Below are positions 21,768-32,216 of a DNA stretch of 64,000 nt, in pieces; within the stretch, counting starts at the first letter, position 1, and every line of letters begins with the position of its first letter. Under the pieces are notes generated by a model. The model was not told the origin of the DNA, did not search any database, and saw only the letters and a list, made by a program, of their open reading frames with translations. Source of the stretch: Paracentrotus lividus (lineage: Eukaryota; Echinodermata; Echinoidea; Camarodonta; Echinidae). Where the stretch lies: NCBI GenBank assembly GCA_940671915.1, contig CALNVZ010002100.1:69943126-70007125 (forward strand). The letters run 5' to 3'. A program made the position numbers and the translations under genes.

Positions 21768-21870
21768 TCAGATTCATTTTATTTGTCCTTTTAGGAAATT
21801 TGGTTTGTCGGCATGACATAGAAAACATTTAAAATACAACAGCTTGTAAAGGCTAATTACTTCAAAATTT
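21768..21870 (-). repeat. retroposon 3' end with TGAATC tail
   Basis: On the minus strand: GGACAAATAAAATGAATCTG followed by AATCTG. An AATAAA signal plus hexamer tail, as in the other stubs of this window. Confidence 0.5.
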
Positions 21871-22542
21871 CATGATGCAGACCTGTTTTTCTGACTTATT
21901 TCAATCAAGGTAATGACATTACACATTAGCACAAAAAAAATTTGGTTGCAAAGTCATTTTTGTTGGAGATATTTCACTTTGTTTCCTGTGACTCGCGTGA
22001 CGCGACACTATTAAAGGTTTCTGACCTCACTGTACTTGACTGAAATTTCCTCTAAAGTTACTTACCCGATGTACATGAAATTTTCTGGAGATAATTTTGA
22101 AACATTAATCAATGATCTGGTAAAATTTCATTATCCTTTGGCCAGTCATTTTAAGTCTATTACCATTTCAAAATGTGACTCGCGTGACACAGGAGTGTGA
22201 CTCGCGTGACAAGTGTCATTTTGGACTAAAAGTTGAACCAATTATTATGATTACATATAGTAGAATGGGCCACAATTCAACAAAACAAAACATTTATAGT
22301 CAGTTGTATCAGATACAACTTTAAAATATATATATATATTTCATTCAAGATAGATTTGGAGGTCTAAGAACATGCACTGCAAAATGGTGATTTTCCCATT
22401 GACTTGTGTATTGTAGCAACATAATTTATATAAAAGAAAATATGAAAACCTATGATTATAAATGTTTACTTAAAAAACATTTGTCATAAAGGTATGAAAC
22501 TTTGAGGGATTATGTTTCATAATATGTCCCATTATATATATA

Positions 22543-23136
22543 CACTGTTAGAAAAAAATAAACAAGTTCAAAATCTTAAACAACTGCGTGTTAACCGGTG
22601 AATCGCACAGGGTTGTTTAAAATTTAAACAACCTGTAGTTGTTTTAAACTTTAACACTCTTGTTGTTTAAAAGTTTAAACAATCTGTTGTTTAATGCTTG
22701 TTTAAGATATCAACAGTATTGTTTAACGCTTTTCTCAAAAAATAAAATTGCTCCAACTTTTGGTTAACGCGGCCGGGTATCGAACTCACGACCTTATAAG
22801 GCAGACGCTCTATCCACTGAGCCAACACGTCAGTACATACATTTAATTAATGTGTGAGGCATAAGTCCTTCGCCGTGATTGAACTGTTGCGCCGATTTTA
22901 CCTTGCATGTAACGAGTGATGCCATTAGCTCATGACTGTCACGTGACATTTGCCTCGGCCTGTTTAAACAAAACAGTTTAATATCTAAACTCTAATCTTT
23001 AAACAGGTCTTGTCTAAGGCTATAAAACCTCACTTTTCCGGTTTTAAACAACAATGTTTAAGTATTAAACAAGAATGTTTAACTTTTGAACCAACACTTT
23101 TTTAAACAGCGAAATTTTTAAAAGGCGTTCTAACAG
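22543..23136. mobile_element. TIR element containing a tRNA-like sequence
   Basis: The ends are CACTGTTAGAA and TTCTAACAG with TATA outside each. The interior is filled with TTGTTTAAA and TTTAAACAA motifs in both orientations on both sides of a tRNA-like block. No protein frame. The tRNA-like block is flanked on both sides by the motif-rich parts, so it is internal. Confidence 0.7.
22766..22833 (-). pseudogene. tRNA-like sequence (SINE head type)
   Basis: On the minus strand box A is TGGCTCAGTGG and box B is AGTTCGATACC. The anticodon loop CTTATAA would give TAT, but the anticodon stem (TCTGC with GGTCG) pairs poorly. It is close to the head of the SINE at 3067. Not a working tRNA gene, though both internal pol III promoter boxes look intact. 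Confidence 0.7.
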
Positions 23137-23554
23137 TATACCAGGATGCCAAGTTTCAGAAGATTTAATAACTCCATGGCAAATATTTTTGGGGGTTGAA
23201 ATCCATCTCATTTTTCTCATTTTCACCAAAATTCCAATGCAAATTAACCAATTATTTCTCATTTTCGGCCAAATAACCCAATTTTTATCCTCAATTTGAT
23301 AATCAGAACATTTTACAAGACTTATTCCAAGGCAGATATTATTTCAACAAAACCTAATCAATATCTTTATTTTCCCAAACTTTGCTTGTTTTGTAAAATG
23401 TGACTCGCGTGACAGTACCCTAAGAAACCCTAAAGTGACCCGCCTTAGGGTGTTTTTTCATAATGAAGGGGTCTGCACTTAAAAATTTTCTTTGGTGGTA
23501 TGATTGAGGACCCTAAGCTCCTTACTTTTTATCAACTACAAATCATACACTCTA

Positions 23555-24472
23555 GGGTACATGCAGGTAATATGGGCTAGCAGGTAATATGGGCCACCTG
23601 AAGCAAATCATGTCGTGACCGTCGACCGGTGACCGGTGTGAGCGCCATAATTTTGTTCATATGAACTGAATACGAAAATCTATCGTCGTGAGAGCACATG
23701 ATGCCGAAATTTCTCTGGGAAAATTGCTGAAAACCAACAAGGTATGTAAAACTTACGGCCTTTTTTTTTTTACCCTGATGTAAAATTTGATATTTCACAG
23801 AATGTGATGGTGAAAGAGTGTTTGAGGGGGTAACCTCAATTGTTTGTATATTTAGTAAGCTTATAGTTTCATCTTGATCATACTAGCGTGTACAGGTCAA
23901 TTTGTTGTAGTGAAGGGGTGTAATGTGGCATTGAATGCTTGCCTGACATAGCAACATTAGTGCAGGTTATATGGGCAGTCCAAAATGGCGGAAATTATTC
24001 TGGTGCTTAGTATTGGGATGAGGCATCAATCTCTTTGCTACGATTTTTTGGGGTATATTCACAGTATAATTGATATAAATAACTTATTGTAGGCCTATAT
24101 TGATTTGTATACTGAAAATAATATTTAAATAATATTAAAAAAGAAATAATATACAAAATACAAAACAATGAAATATATAATCAAAGTATTTACTGAAGGG
24201 TCTTATAATTTCATTTGATATCTTAAAGTTAATGATTTTCAACATTTTAAGCAATATTAACTGCACATGCAGGTATTATGGGCACTTTAGTGATGACGTC
24301 AAGATTTGAATATTGCAGACAGGGGGGTTGGTGATAATTGTTTTTCTTCACAATTAAAGTTAGAGCAGTAGTTATTGATTCATATAAACAAAGATTAGAC
24401 TGTGTGTCATTTTGTAATTTTATGCAAATTAGTCAAATGAGCTTAAGGGGCCCACATTACCTGCATGTACCC
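23555..24472. mobile_element. TA element with repeated ATGCAGGTAATATGGGC motifs
   Basis: The ends are GGGTACATGCAGGTAATATG and CATTACCTGCATGTACCC, flanked by TA. The subterminal motif GCAGGT(A/T)ATATGGGC recurs at least four times inside (23580, 23962 and 24268 regions and the termini), as transposase-binding iterons would. Long enough to have lost a gene, but no transposase frame is visible. Confidence 0.75.
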
Positions 24473-25194
24473 TATAAGACAGAACGTGAAAGTCATATGA
24501 GGACGCAGATGTCAACATAAAGTGTTCTTAAAGTAGTATTACGGTTTATGAGTAATTTCATGCTGTTGACGTGTCGAATAGTACTTGTCAGGATATACAC
24601 GTATGTCAAGATCAATGTTACAAATTCGAATTATTATGTGGTACAAACTAATTTCAAATTAGATTAAACAATATAACATTATTATATAGACAAATATATA
24701 AAGAGAGAGCTATTGATAGAAAAATGAAGAGCTTACATGTTTCTTTATGTTGTATACGTGTATGTCACAAAATATGAATACGTTGAGGTCTGCAGAGCGT
24801 CAATATTAGCTGGGTGTGGTTTTGATGAGAGAGTTATACGCTTTAACCCATTGCAGGCGCGGATCAGAGACGGTGCCAAAAGGTAGGCCTACATCAAAAC
24901 GTTTTCACGTCACGCCGGGTGAGCAAAAATCTTTTTTTCCCCCACTTCACGCAGGCGGCGCAGCGCGATAGGGAGGGGGGGGGCACCATTCATTACCTAT
25001 ATGGGGTAAAGGGTGAGGTCGCTCAATCAATATTACAAAAAAAGGTTCTTGCATTCCTAAGGGGGCGCTCACAATATATAAAAAGGGTCCATGTACAAAA
25101 CGAATGCATTTTCAACTTTTTTCTTGCAATTTTATGGGGGCATCTGCACCCAATTTTGTATAGCGATCTTCTTTTCTTTTTTTTTGCATCGTTA
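24473..25194. other. no gene; hAT-like fragment from about 24854
   Basis: The part from TTGCAGGCGCGGATCAGAGA onward resembles the element at 2042-2304: it has TTTTCACGTCACGCCGGG-GAGCAAAAA and GGCGCAGCGCGATAGG. No matching far end was found. Confidence 0.45.
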
Positions 25195-25310
25195 AGAAAT
25201 TCATAACTTTCTTATTATTATCCGATTTTCTTCAAACTTTTTTTTGATCTGTTTTTATAATAAATTTGCTTTTTATAATAAACAACTTATTTTGGGTCCG
25301 AACTTCCCCT
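25195..25310. mobile_element. half-copy of the 434-1204 TTAA element
   Basis: Matches the right terminal part of that element (AACTTTCTTATTATTATCCG, CTTATTTTGGGTCCGAACTT), ending in CCCC just before TTTAA. The rest is missing, and a second TTAA element starts at that point. Confidence 0.65.
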
Positions 25311-25314
25311 TTAA

Positions 25315-26086
25315 CCCTAAAAGGGCCGAGGGGGGGGGCCTAATCAACCCCCCCTCGACATTTCGCGCGGTCATGTCGCTGAAAAAAAAATTTGCGCTCC
25401 GCGCATTTATGACTTTTTTCTCTAACATCTTACGCAACTTTTAAAACTATTTTGAAAAAAATTGAGCGTACGGTTCGGAAGTTGCGCAACATTATGTAAT
25501 GCAGCGCAGACTCAAAAAACAGAGATTTTCTGTCTTTGTGTACAAAACATATGGGAAATGGCTTTTCATGCTAAAATCACATTTCTGTATTTAAAATATG
25601 GTTATTAGCCATTATTTTAATTGATATTGCTCTAATCATTAGAGATAATCAATGACCAAAGTATTCCAAACAAAAAAACAATAAAATACTTAAGTCGAAA
25701 AACAGAGAAATACATAAGAAATTCCCAAAACAATAAAATACATAAGAAATTGGATTAGATACCGGAATTTTTTTCACGTACAATTGTTAGGAATGCTACA
25801 AAGAATAATTACACCAAGAATTAGCATTCTAGGAGCCTTATTTAATTATTTAGAGCATAAAGTATGATTTCATGCATAAATTAGCATAATTTATTAATAT
25901 AAATTAAAAAGACATTATTTTGGAAAAACGAACTAAATAGTCTTGTAGATGACATCGCACACTACAATTGTGCAAACTTTCGCGGCGATCACTCGATCGG
26001 CGGCCGAGATTCTGAAGGGGGGGGGGGGGCCTTCACCAGCCCCTCCTTGGCTGTGAGATGGCAAAAATAACCCGGCCTTTTTAGGG
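25315..26086. mobile_element. TTAA element, piggyBac-type MITE
   Basis: The ends are CCCTAAAAGGGCCGAGG and CGGCCTTTTTAGGG, each directly flanked by TTAA (25311-25314 and 26087-26090). CCC...GGG termini at TTAA are a piggyBac hallmark. Long G runs sit inside both ends. A chance resemblance to telomeric CCCTAA does not extend beyond one unit. Confidence 0.8.
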
Positions 26087-26294
26087 TTAAGTTTTCATGT
26101 TTGGTCAAATTATGTATTTGAGTTTCGCAATCCTGTTTTGGGGAAAACCCAGCAGGAGGAAAAACAATAGTCATTTCTGGTGGCGTGAATCATGCCAGAT
26201 GGCATCCATTGTTTCGCCGACCGTCGGGCATTGTTTGGTACTAGGGGGGGGGGGGGGGAATGGGGGAAACGGGCAATGTAAATATTGATTATCA

Positions 26295-26420
26295 TAAATA
26301 ATTTCATTTCATTTCACTTCAGTTCGGTTTTATTTGGAAAAAAATCCAACGTAAAGCGTTAGTCCAAAGACTAATGATGCAACGCTTTACAAATATAACA
26401 ATACAGCACATTGCAGCATG
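26295..26420 (-). repeat. retroposon 3' end with GAAAT tail
   Basis: On the minus strand: CCAAATAAAACCGAACTGAA then GTGAAATGAAATG. The same AATAAAA-plus-short-repeat plan as the other stubs. An imperfect GTAAAGCG/CGCTTTAC hairpin sits in its body. Confidence 0.5.
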
Positions 26421-26803
26421 CAGTATAAAATGAACATATAACATGATTATGTATAAAACAATTTACAAAATATTACTAAAAACTAGATGAAAACATTTTG
26501 AAAAATATATTAAGCCTATTTTTAACACAATATTAATTTCATAACATGGTTATAAAGATTATAAAGATAAGTAAATATTCATTTGTGTAATTGGTACAAA
26601 ACTACAAAAATTTGAATTATGTAGGAATTTGAAGCTATTTAATATTCATATCAATTCTACTCTATGTAAAATGTGAAGTTAACGTATACCAATGTGCGGC
26701 ATTATATCGTAATTAAACAAGGCGCGTCCATTATCTAAGAGGCCTGACGCAACAAAGTGACGTTGGAAATACGGCTGAGAAGCGCAGAAATCTATACAGC
26801 TAT

Positions 26804-27038
26804 GGGGTGTAACACAAAGACTTACGATTGATAAAAAGTTACGATTGATTTTTTCTTGGTAGCCTCATTTGGAAACCAGGTACAGTTATGGATTAAGATT
26901 TTGATATGATTAAGAGTAGGGTTAGTGCTAAGATTAGGATTAAGATCATCAACGTTGGAGCATCCTGTCCATGATTAGGCTAATGAGAAAAAATCAATCG
27001 TAACTTTTAATCAATCGTAAGTCTTTGTGTTACACCCC
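26804..27038. mobile_element. GGGGTGTAACACAAAG MITE, copy 1
   Basis: Inverted ends of about 55 bp: GGGGTGTAACACAAAGACTT then ACGATTGATAAAAAGTTACG. The interior is GATTAAGAGTAGGGTTAG-like. A near-identical copy lies at 39671. Non-coding. Confidence 0.88.
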
Positions 27039-27974
27039 ACTGGCTGCAATAATAAATTAGCTCACAAAAACTCGCGTAAGAAGACTTCCCTGCAGTGTAA
27101 TGGTATTGTCCGTTTGGTGAGCATCTACTCGTGGAGATGAAAGAAATTGATGAACTTTTATCATGTTGTATAGTTACTAGATTCTCCAGACCAGATGGAG
27201 GAAATACACATTTGGGCAAGCTTATAACATTATTGTGCTGAAGTTGTAATCAGAATATGCAATTCATATAAATTGATTCTCAAAACAATGAATAGATTGT
27301 GAACTTGTCACAAGTCTTGTGAAGACGCCGTTCACATGTTTCTATGCGATATGCATGTGATAAGCGTAAATATTGACTAGTCGAGGAAAGAACCTCTTAT
27401 GATTATGTTCAAAGTGACAGGACTTTTTTTAAAATCAATTAAAATGAAATGTACCATCTCCGGAAAGCTGAGAATTCAAGCTTTTAATTGCCCTGTGAAA
27501 AATAAGCTATAAAAGTATAATGCGGCATCGAGGATCAAAACTTTGCAGCGCATGAGCTATTTTGAGAGCAAAATATATCATATTGTACAGGAATTTGATC
27601 TGACTAGGCTTTCGAATTGACACAAGTGACAGGACTTTTTTTTTTCTTTGCAATAAGTTATTCCTATTTTTGAAAAATTCAGACTCTTAGCGTACTTAAT
27701 TCAAGTTGAACATTTCTTTGAAAAGGTAGTTGCTCGCCACAATAAAGAAAATAAAGTGAAAACTGTCCAAAAACAAAAAAAAAGTCAATGGGCGCGTTCG
27801 CTTTGAGTAGAATGGTAGCGCCCTCTATCTCTTAAGTTTACAACTAGATTTGATATGCATGTAGACAGTCGAACGTGAACTTTATGATATGTCAGAATCA
27901 GGATATAACATTTTAAATTGTATTGATACGGTAAAATGGATGGATAACAAAATGTTCAAAGTTAACAAACTATG
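27039..27974. other. no gene recognised
   Basis: A direct repeat AAGTGACAGGACTTTTTTT occurs near 27412 and 27624, about 212 bp apart, perhaps an old duplication. Nothing else. Confidence 0.45.
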
Positions 27975-28137
27975 ATTCTTGTTGGATGAGGGGATATAAT
28001 ATGCCATCTCTTGTTTTGTAAAATTGAGTTCTTATTGTATAGCCACGGATGTGTTTCCAGCTCAATTAGCGAATCCTGGAATTATGGAACTATGATTGTA
28101 CAGTATAAATAATGCATAAGCAAGAATAATGTTCAAG

Positions 28138-28184
28138 ATTATAACTATTATTGTTATTATTACTATTATTATTATTATTATTAA

Positions 28185-28229
<45 letters not shown>

Positions 28230-28232
28230 GAA

Positions 28233-28275
<43 letters not shown>

Positions 28276-28316
28276 GTTATTATTATTATTGTTATTATTA
28301 TTATTATTATTATTAA

Positions 28317-28362
<46 letters not shown>

Positions 28363-28387
28363 GTTATTATTATTATTATTATTATGA

Positions 28388-28415
<28 letters not shown>
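28138..28415. repeat. (ATT)n microsatellite
   Basis: About 90 trinucleotide units with occasional GTT, ACT and AAC variants. It continues after the adjoining MITE at 28878-28930, so the MITE inserted into the array. Poly-Asn and poly-Ile frames over it are artefacts. Confidence 0.95.
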
Positions 28416-28418
<3 letters not shown>

Positions 28419-28877
28419 AGGTTTTCCCGGCCAATTTCATACATTTATCATCCGTTTTCATTTAATGTGTATTCAAATTCGTGTGTTTGATGCGACAGAC
28501 TGACTTTAGTCAAACAATTTCGTGTTCATGCTCTCAAATTCGTTTTTAGGCACACCAAGTAATGGCTGCAAAGTTTAAATTCGGGTATAGGCATTTAATT
28601 TCATCATTTGTGCATTCAAATTAGTGCGAATTTGAGTATACGGAATGAAATGTGGACAGGATGTAGACGAATTTGAATAGTTATTGCCGAATGTATATGC
28701 TTATCATGTGAAGTAGAATGCGCAAATACGAAATTGATCACAACAATCGTTAATTTTTTATGACTGAATACGATTTTGACTGGTAACATTTCGATGCATC
28801 AGCTTTTTTCCCGAAAATGAATGCCTCTAATATGCAATTGATTGACAAAACAATGATATTGGCCGGGAAAACCTATA
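28416..28877 (+). mobile_element. GGTTTTCCCGGCC family MITE inside the microsatellite
   Basis: The ends are TATAGGTTTTCCCGGCCAAT and ATTGGCCGGGAAAACCTATA. Closely similar to the copies at 18149 and 18765. Both flanks are ATT repeats, which fixes the element boundaries well and hides the target duplication. Confidence 0.9.
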
Positions 28878-28883
28878 TTATTA

Positions 28884-28914
<31 letters not shown>

Positions 28915-28954
28915 CATTATTATATTATTATGTATTGGCGAAGAATAAAATCGG

Positions 28955-29106
28955 CTGAGAGCCAGAAGGGCGCTAATACAGATCAAAGATGTTCCGTTGA
29001 GAGCCATAAGGGCGCTATTGCCATTGACTTTGTACAGCAATAGCGCCCTTATGGCTCCAAACGGAATATCTATGATCAGCAATAGCGCCCTTTTGGCTCT
29101 CAACAG
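28955..29106. mobile_element. hairpin element with four AGGGCGCTA units
   Basis: Arms of about 66 bp pair around a 17-bp loop (CCATTGACTTTGTACAG). Each arm contains two copies of a GAGAGCC-AAGGGCGCTA unit, so the motif occurs four times, two per strand. The outer ends are CTGAGAGCC and GGCTCTCAACAG. No clear target duplication. Confidence 0.75.
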
Positions 29107-29443
29107 ATGTACTTACGTAGGCCTATACATATCATGTGATTTTATGAGGGAAGGGCCAAAATTGGAATTTCAGATTTTTGTAGACCCCCAAGAATTCCAG
29201 GATTCGCTAATTGAGCTGGAAACACATCCGTGGCTATACAATAAGAAGTCATTTTTACAAAACAAGAGATGGCATATTATATCCCCTCATCCAACAAGAA
29301 TGATTTTTATATTTCAGTTAGAGCTAGTCATTACCAACAATTTGGTATTCGAAATGGCCCTAGAAATCATCTAGTTTGACCTCAAGACTGTATGACCAAT
29401 ATCAAGAAATTTCTCCTCTTTCAATGGAAATGCAATGGGTGGC

Positions 29444-29499
29444 CAGTCGCCGATCTACGGGGGGGGGAGATTTGGGGGTTTAACCCCCTTTGGCTCAAG

Positions 29500-29530
<31 letters not shown>

Positions 29531-29750
29531 GGGGGGGGGGTGTACATCAATCCTACCTTTAAGAATTGCAGAAATGATGACTAAAGTATCCTAAGATTGC
29601 ACTATTTCAAATGTCCAAAATTTGAAAAGCCCCTATACCGCTCCTACTCCCCCCCCCCCTCGGCTTGGTAGCTCCGCTCCCTCCGCAGCCTGGCTACAAA
29701 TTTCCTCCGGTATCCCCCCCCCCCTTAGCAAAAAGCTAGATCCGCCCCTG
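29444..29750. mobile_element. hAT-like MITE
   Basis: Begins CAGTCGCCGATCTACGGGGG and ends CTAGATCCGCCCCTG. G and C tracts plus a T run occur inside. GGTGG adjoins both ends, but an exact 8-bp target duplication is not preserved. Confidence 0.55.
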
Positions 29751-29960
29751 GGTGGGAGTTGGGAGTCATAAGACTGTGGTCTCTCTTTATTGAGGCGAAA
29801 TGATATATGCTTTAAAGGCATATGCTATAAAAAAAAAATATAACCAAGTTGAAGGATAAATTCTAAAGATCATGTTTCCATCCGAAATGAGTCTTTGTTG
29901 GGGCCGTTGTCGGCCACAACGACGGAACACAGAGCTGAGTGACACTTAGATTTAGTTTGC

Positions 29961-30760
29961 AGGGGCGGATCCAGCATTTTCCAATATGGGGTGGGGAAAT
30001 CTGCTTGAATAGCTGAGCGCCAGGGGGGGGGGCTGTTATAGGCCAAAAGATAGTTAATTTTAAGAACTTAATAAGCTTAATTTGATTTTTTTTTTTCATG
30101 AACAAGCAAATGTATTAAATCAATAATGCGACGGCGAAGCGCGAGCCGAAAATTCTTGATATATCAACCTGAAAACATTTAATTTTTAGCATGCTATGTT
30201 TATAAAGAAGATACATATGTTATTAAACAATGCGAGCGCAAAGCGTGAGCTGAAAATTTTAGATATTTCAACCTGAAATAGTGCATTAAGCGTTTGTTTG
30301 TTTTTTTTTTTTAACGCTATGCTTATATAAAGAAGATCTCATTAAACGATGCGAGCGCGAACCGCGAGCCGAACATTTTTGATATATCAACCTGAAAACA
30401 GTGCATTTTAAACGGTTTTTTTTTTAAACGCTATCTCATTAAACGATGCGAACGCGAAGCGCGAGCCGAAAATTTTTGATATACGAACCTGAAAACAGTG
30501 CGTTTTTTAATCGCCGTGCTTATAAAGAAGATACATAAAATTATGTAATACAATTCAAGCGCGAACCGCGAGCCGAAAATTCTTGATATTTCAACCTGAA
30601 AACAGTGCATTTTTAGCGTTTTTATGATATATTTATAAAGAAGATAAATATCTTATTAAACAATGCGAGTGCGAAGCTGAAAATTATATCAACCTGAAAA
30701 CAGTGCTTTATTAATAAAGCATTTTTTAACGCTATTTTAATGCTTATAAAGAAGATACAT
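29961..30760. repeat. G-tract element end and array of GCGAGCGCGAAGCGCGAGCC repeats
   Basis: A hAT-like left end (CAGGGGCGGATCCAGCATTT) leads into six tandem units of about 95-118 bp starting near 30126, 30228, 30346, 30441, 30550 and 30662. Each has the GCGAGCGCGAAGCGCGAGCC motif, then GAAAATT-TTGATAT-TCAACCTGAAAACAGTGCA and TATAAAGAAGATACAT. No matching right end was found. The units differ by substitutions and small indels, so the array is not new. Confidence 0.75.
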
Positions 30761-30948
30761 ATCTTTCATATAAATTGAAAGCATCAGAATTAAGCGGTAA
30801 AGTAAAAATAAAATAAGTATGCAATTCATTAAAGAAAAATTAAAGAAACTTTAACTTTGACACAGTTTTATTTTCTTAAACATAAATTACAAATTACAGT
30901 AATTACAAATGTTCCCTCAATAGAATAAGGGCATGAACCATGCCCTTA

Positions 30949-31368
30949 TAGTGGGGCCACGTATGCAGTTTCGTTTGCAAGTCATGTTAATGTTTGGCAA
31001 CATCTACGTTCTACTTGATCACACGAATAAAAAATATATGTCTCCAATTTTTTAAATCAGGCCCGTAATTAGGATACGGGGGGGGGGGGGTTCGGATCTG
31101 CCAAAAGTGGACAAAGTGTTACTTCTGATGTATATTTTGTATTTCTCACGTAATTATTTGCAGGAGAAATTTACAGCAAAATTGTTTTTAAAATTACATT
31201 ATTTTATGGCGAATCTGCTGACAGCAGATTTGCTGTAAAAATACAAATACTTTTTACAATGTATATTTTCTGATTCGTGTGATCAAGTAGAACATATTTA
31301 TAGACGGTGCCAAACATTAACATAACTTGCAAACGAAGCCCATATTCTGACGATTGGTGGCCCCACTA
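30949..31368. mobile_element. TTA-flanked MITE with a nested hAT-like piece
   Basis: The ends TAGTGGGGCCAC and GTGGCCCCACTA have TTA directly outside each, fitting PIF/Harbinger-type 3-bp duplication. Subterminal arms pair (ACGTTCTACTTGATCACACG with CGTGTGATCAAGTAGAAC). A CAGGCCCGTAATTAGGATAC fragment with a G run begins near 31060 inside it. Confidence 0.75.
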
Positions 31369-31446
31369 TTAGGAAGAACTGATCACTCTTGATCCATAGC
31401 AAAGTTAAAGCTATGCATTGCGTCCTTTCAGTTTAAGGTGCATGGC

Positions 31447-31765
31447 TTCCCCTAAATTTAATATCGAATTGGCGCCCTATAATTTAAGTCAGTTTGGTGC
31501 CCCTTTAAGTTTAAGATCCGTCAATTTGGCGCCTCTAAGTTTAAAGTCGATTTGGCACCCCTCTAAGTTTAAGACCGAACTGGCACCCTTTTAGATTCAC
31601 GTCAATTTGGCGCCCCTATATTTTAAGTTAGTTTGGCACCCCTCTTAATTTTAGACCGAACTGGTGTCCCATTATAGTTTCAGGTCAATTTGCCCCCCCC
31701 TAAATTTAAGATCAATTTTGTGGCCCCTAAGTTTAAGGTCGATTTGGTGCCACCTTTTAATGTTT
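31447..31765 (+). repeat. degenerate minisatellite, unit about 28 bp
   Basis: About eleven diverged units on the plan AAGTTTAAGNNCGANTTGGC followed by GCCCCT. Unit length varies from about 26 to 31 bases. A pyrimidine-rich stretch follows to about 31890. Confidence 0.75.
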
Positions 31766-32216
31766 CACGTTCTTAATTTTTTCCTCCCCTTCTTCTCTTC
31801 TTTTTCCCTTCTCCTTTTCGCTTCTTTCCCCTTTCTCTTCCCCCTTTTTTTCTTCTTTTCTTTTCTATTCTCCTCTTTTCGGCTCACCCCTTCGCGCCAA
31901 CCCGGGGGGCCATGGCCCCGAGCCCCTCCCGAATACGCGCCTGGTTAACATTAAACTGGGGACTATGGACTTCAATCAAGCAATAATAATGTGCCTTGTT
32001 CTCAGGTCAAGAAAAGAAGGATCACCAGAGTAGGTGCTTGCATTTTATGTTACTCAAAAGATATTATTCTTACATCTGATTCGACCATTTTTATCTCAGT
32101 CAAATATTATACAAGAAAAAAAATTCATTCTCCATAATTTATTATTCACCAAAACACACATAAGACATATCTATACAAGATATGTATTTCATACTACCTT
32201 CTATTATTATTATCCC

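Larger units (their letters stand above)
21988..23413. repeat. region with four copies of GTGACTCGCGTGAC
   Basis: The 14-mer occurs exactly at 21988, 22175, 22197 and 23400, always on the plus strand. A TIR element (22543-23136) interrupts the region. It may be an older transposon with subterminal motifs, but I could not define its ends. Confidence 0.55.
27975..29301. repeat. inverted arms enclosing a 1.1-kb composite
   Basis: The left arm 27975-28083 and right arm 29193-29301 are inverted copies of about 109 bp (ATTCTTGTTGGATGAGGGGA against TCCCCTCATCCAACAAGAAT). Between them lie a TTA microsatellite, a GGTTTTCCCGGCC MITE and a hairpin element. The arms probably predate these insertions. 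Confidence 0.8.

Noticed and set aside
25315-25330. Interstitial telomere repeat (CCCTAA)
   Set aside because: Only one unit occurs, as the terminus of a TTAA element.
28062-28503. Poly-Asn and poly-Ile proteins of over 100 residues on both strands
   Set aside because: They are translations of an ATT microsatellite and its neighbouring MITE; no non-repetitive coding sequence.
30125-30760. A CRISPR-like array
   Set aside because: Units are whole tandem repeats of about 95-118 bp with similar spacers, in an animal genome inside a transposon; no unique spacers.
31664-31948. A 94-codon Phe/Ser-rich membrane-like protein
   Set aside because: It is the translation of the minisatellite end and a pyrimidine-rich tract; low complexity, no start context.
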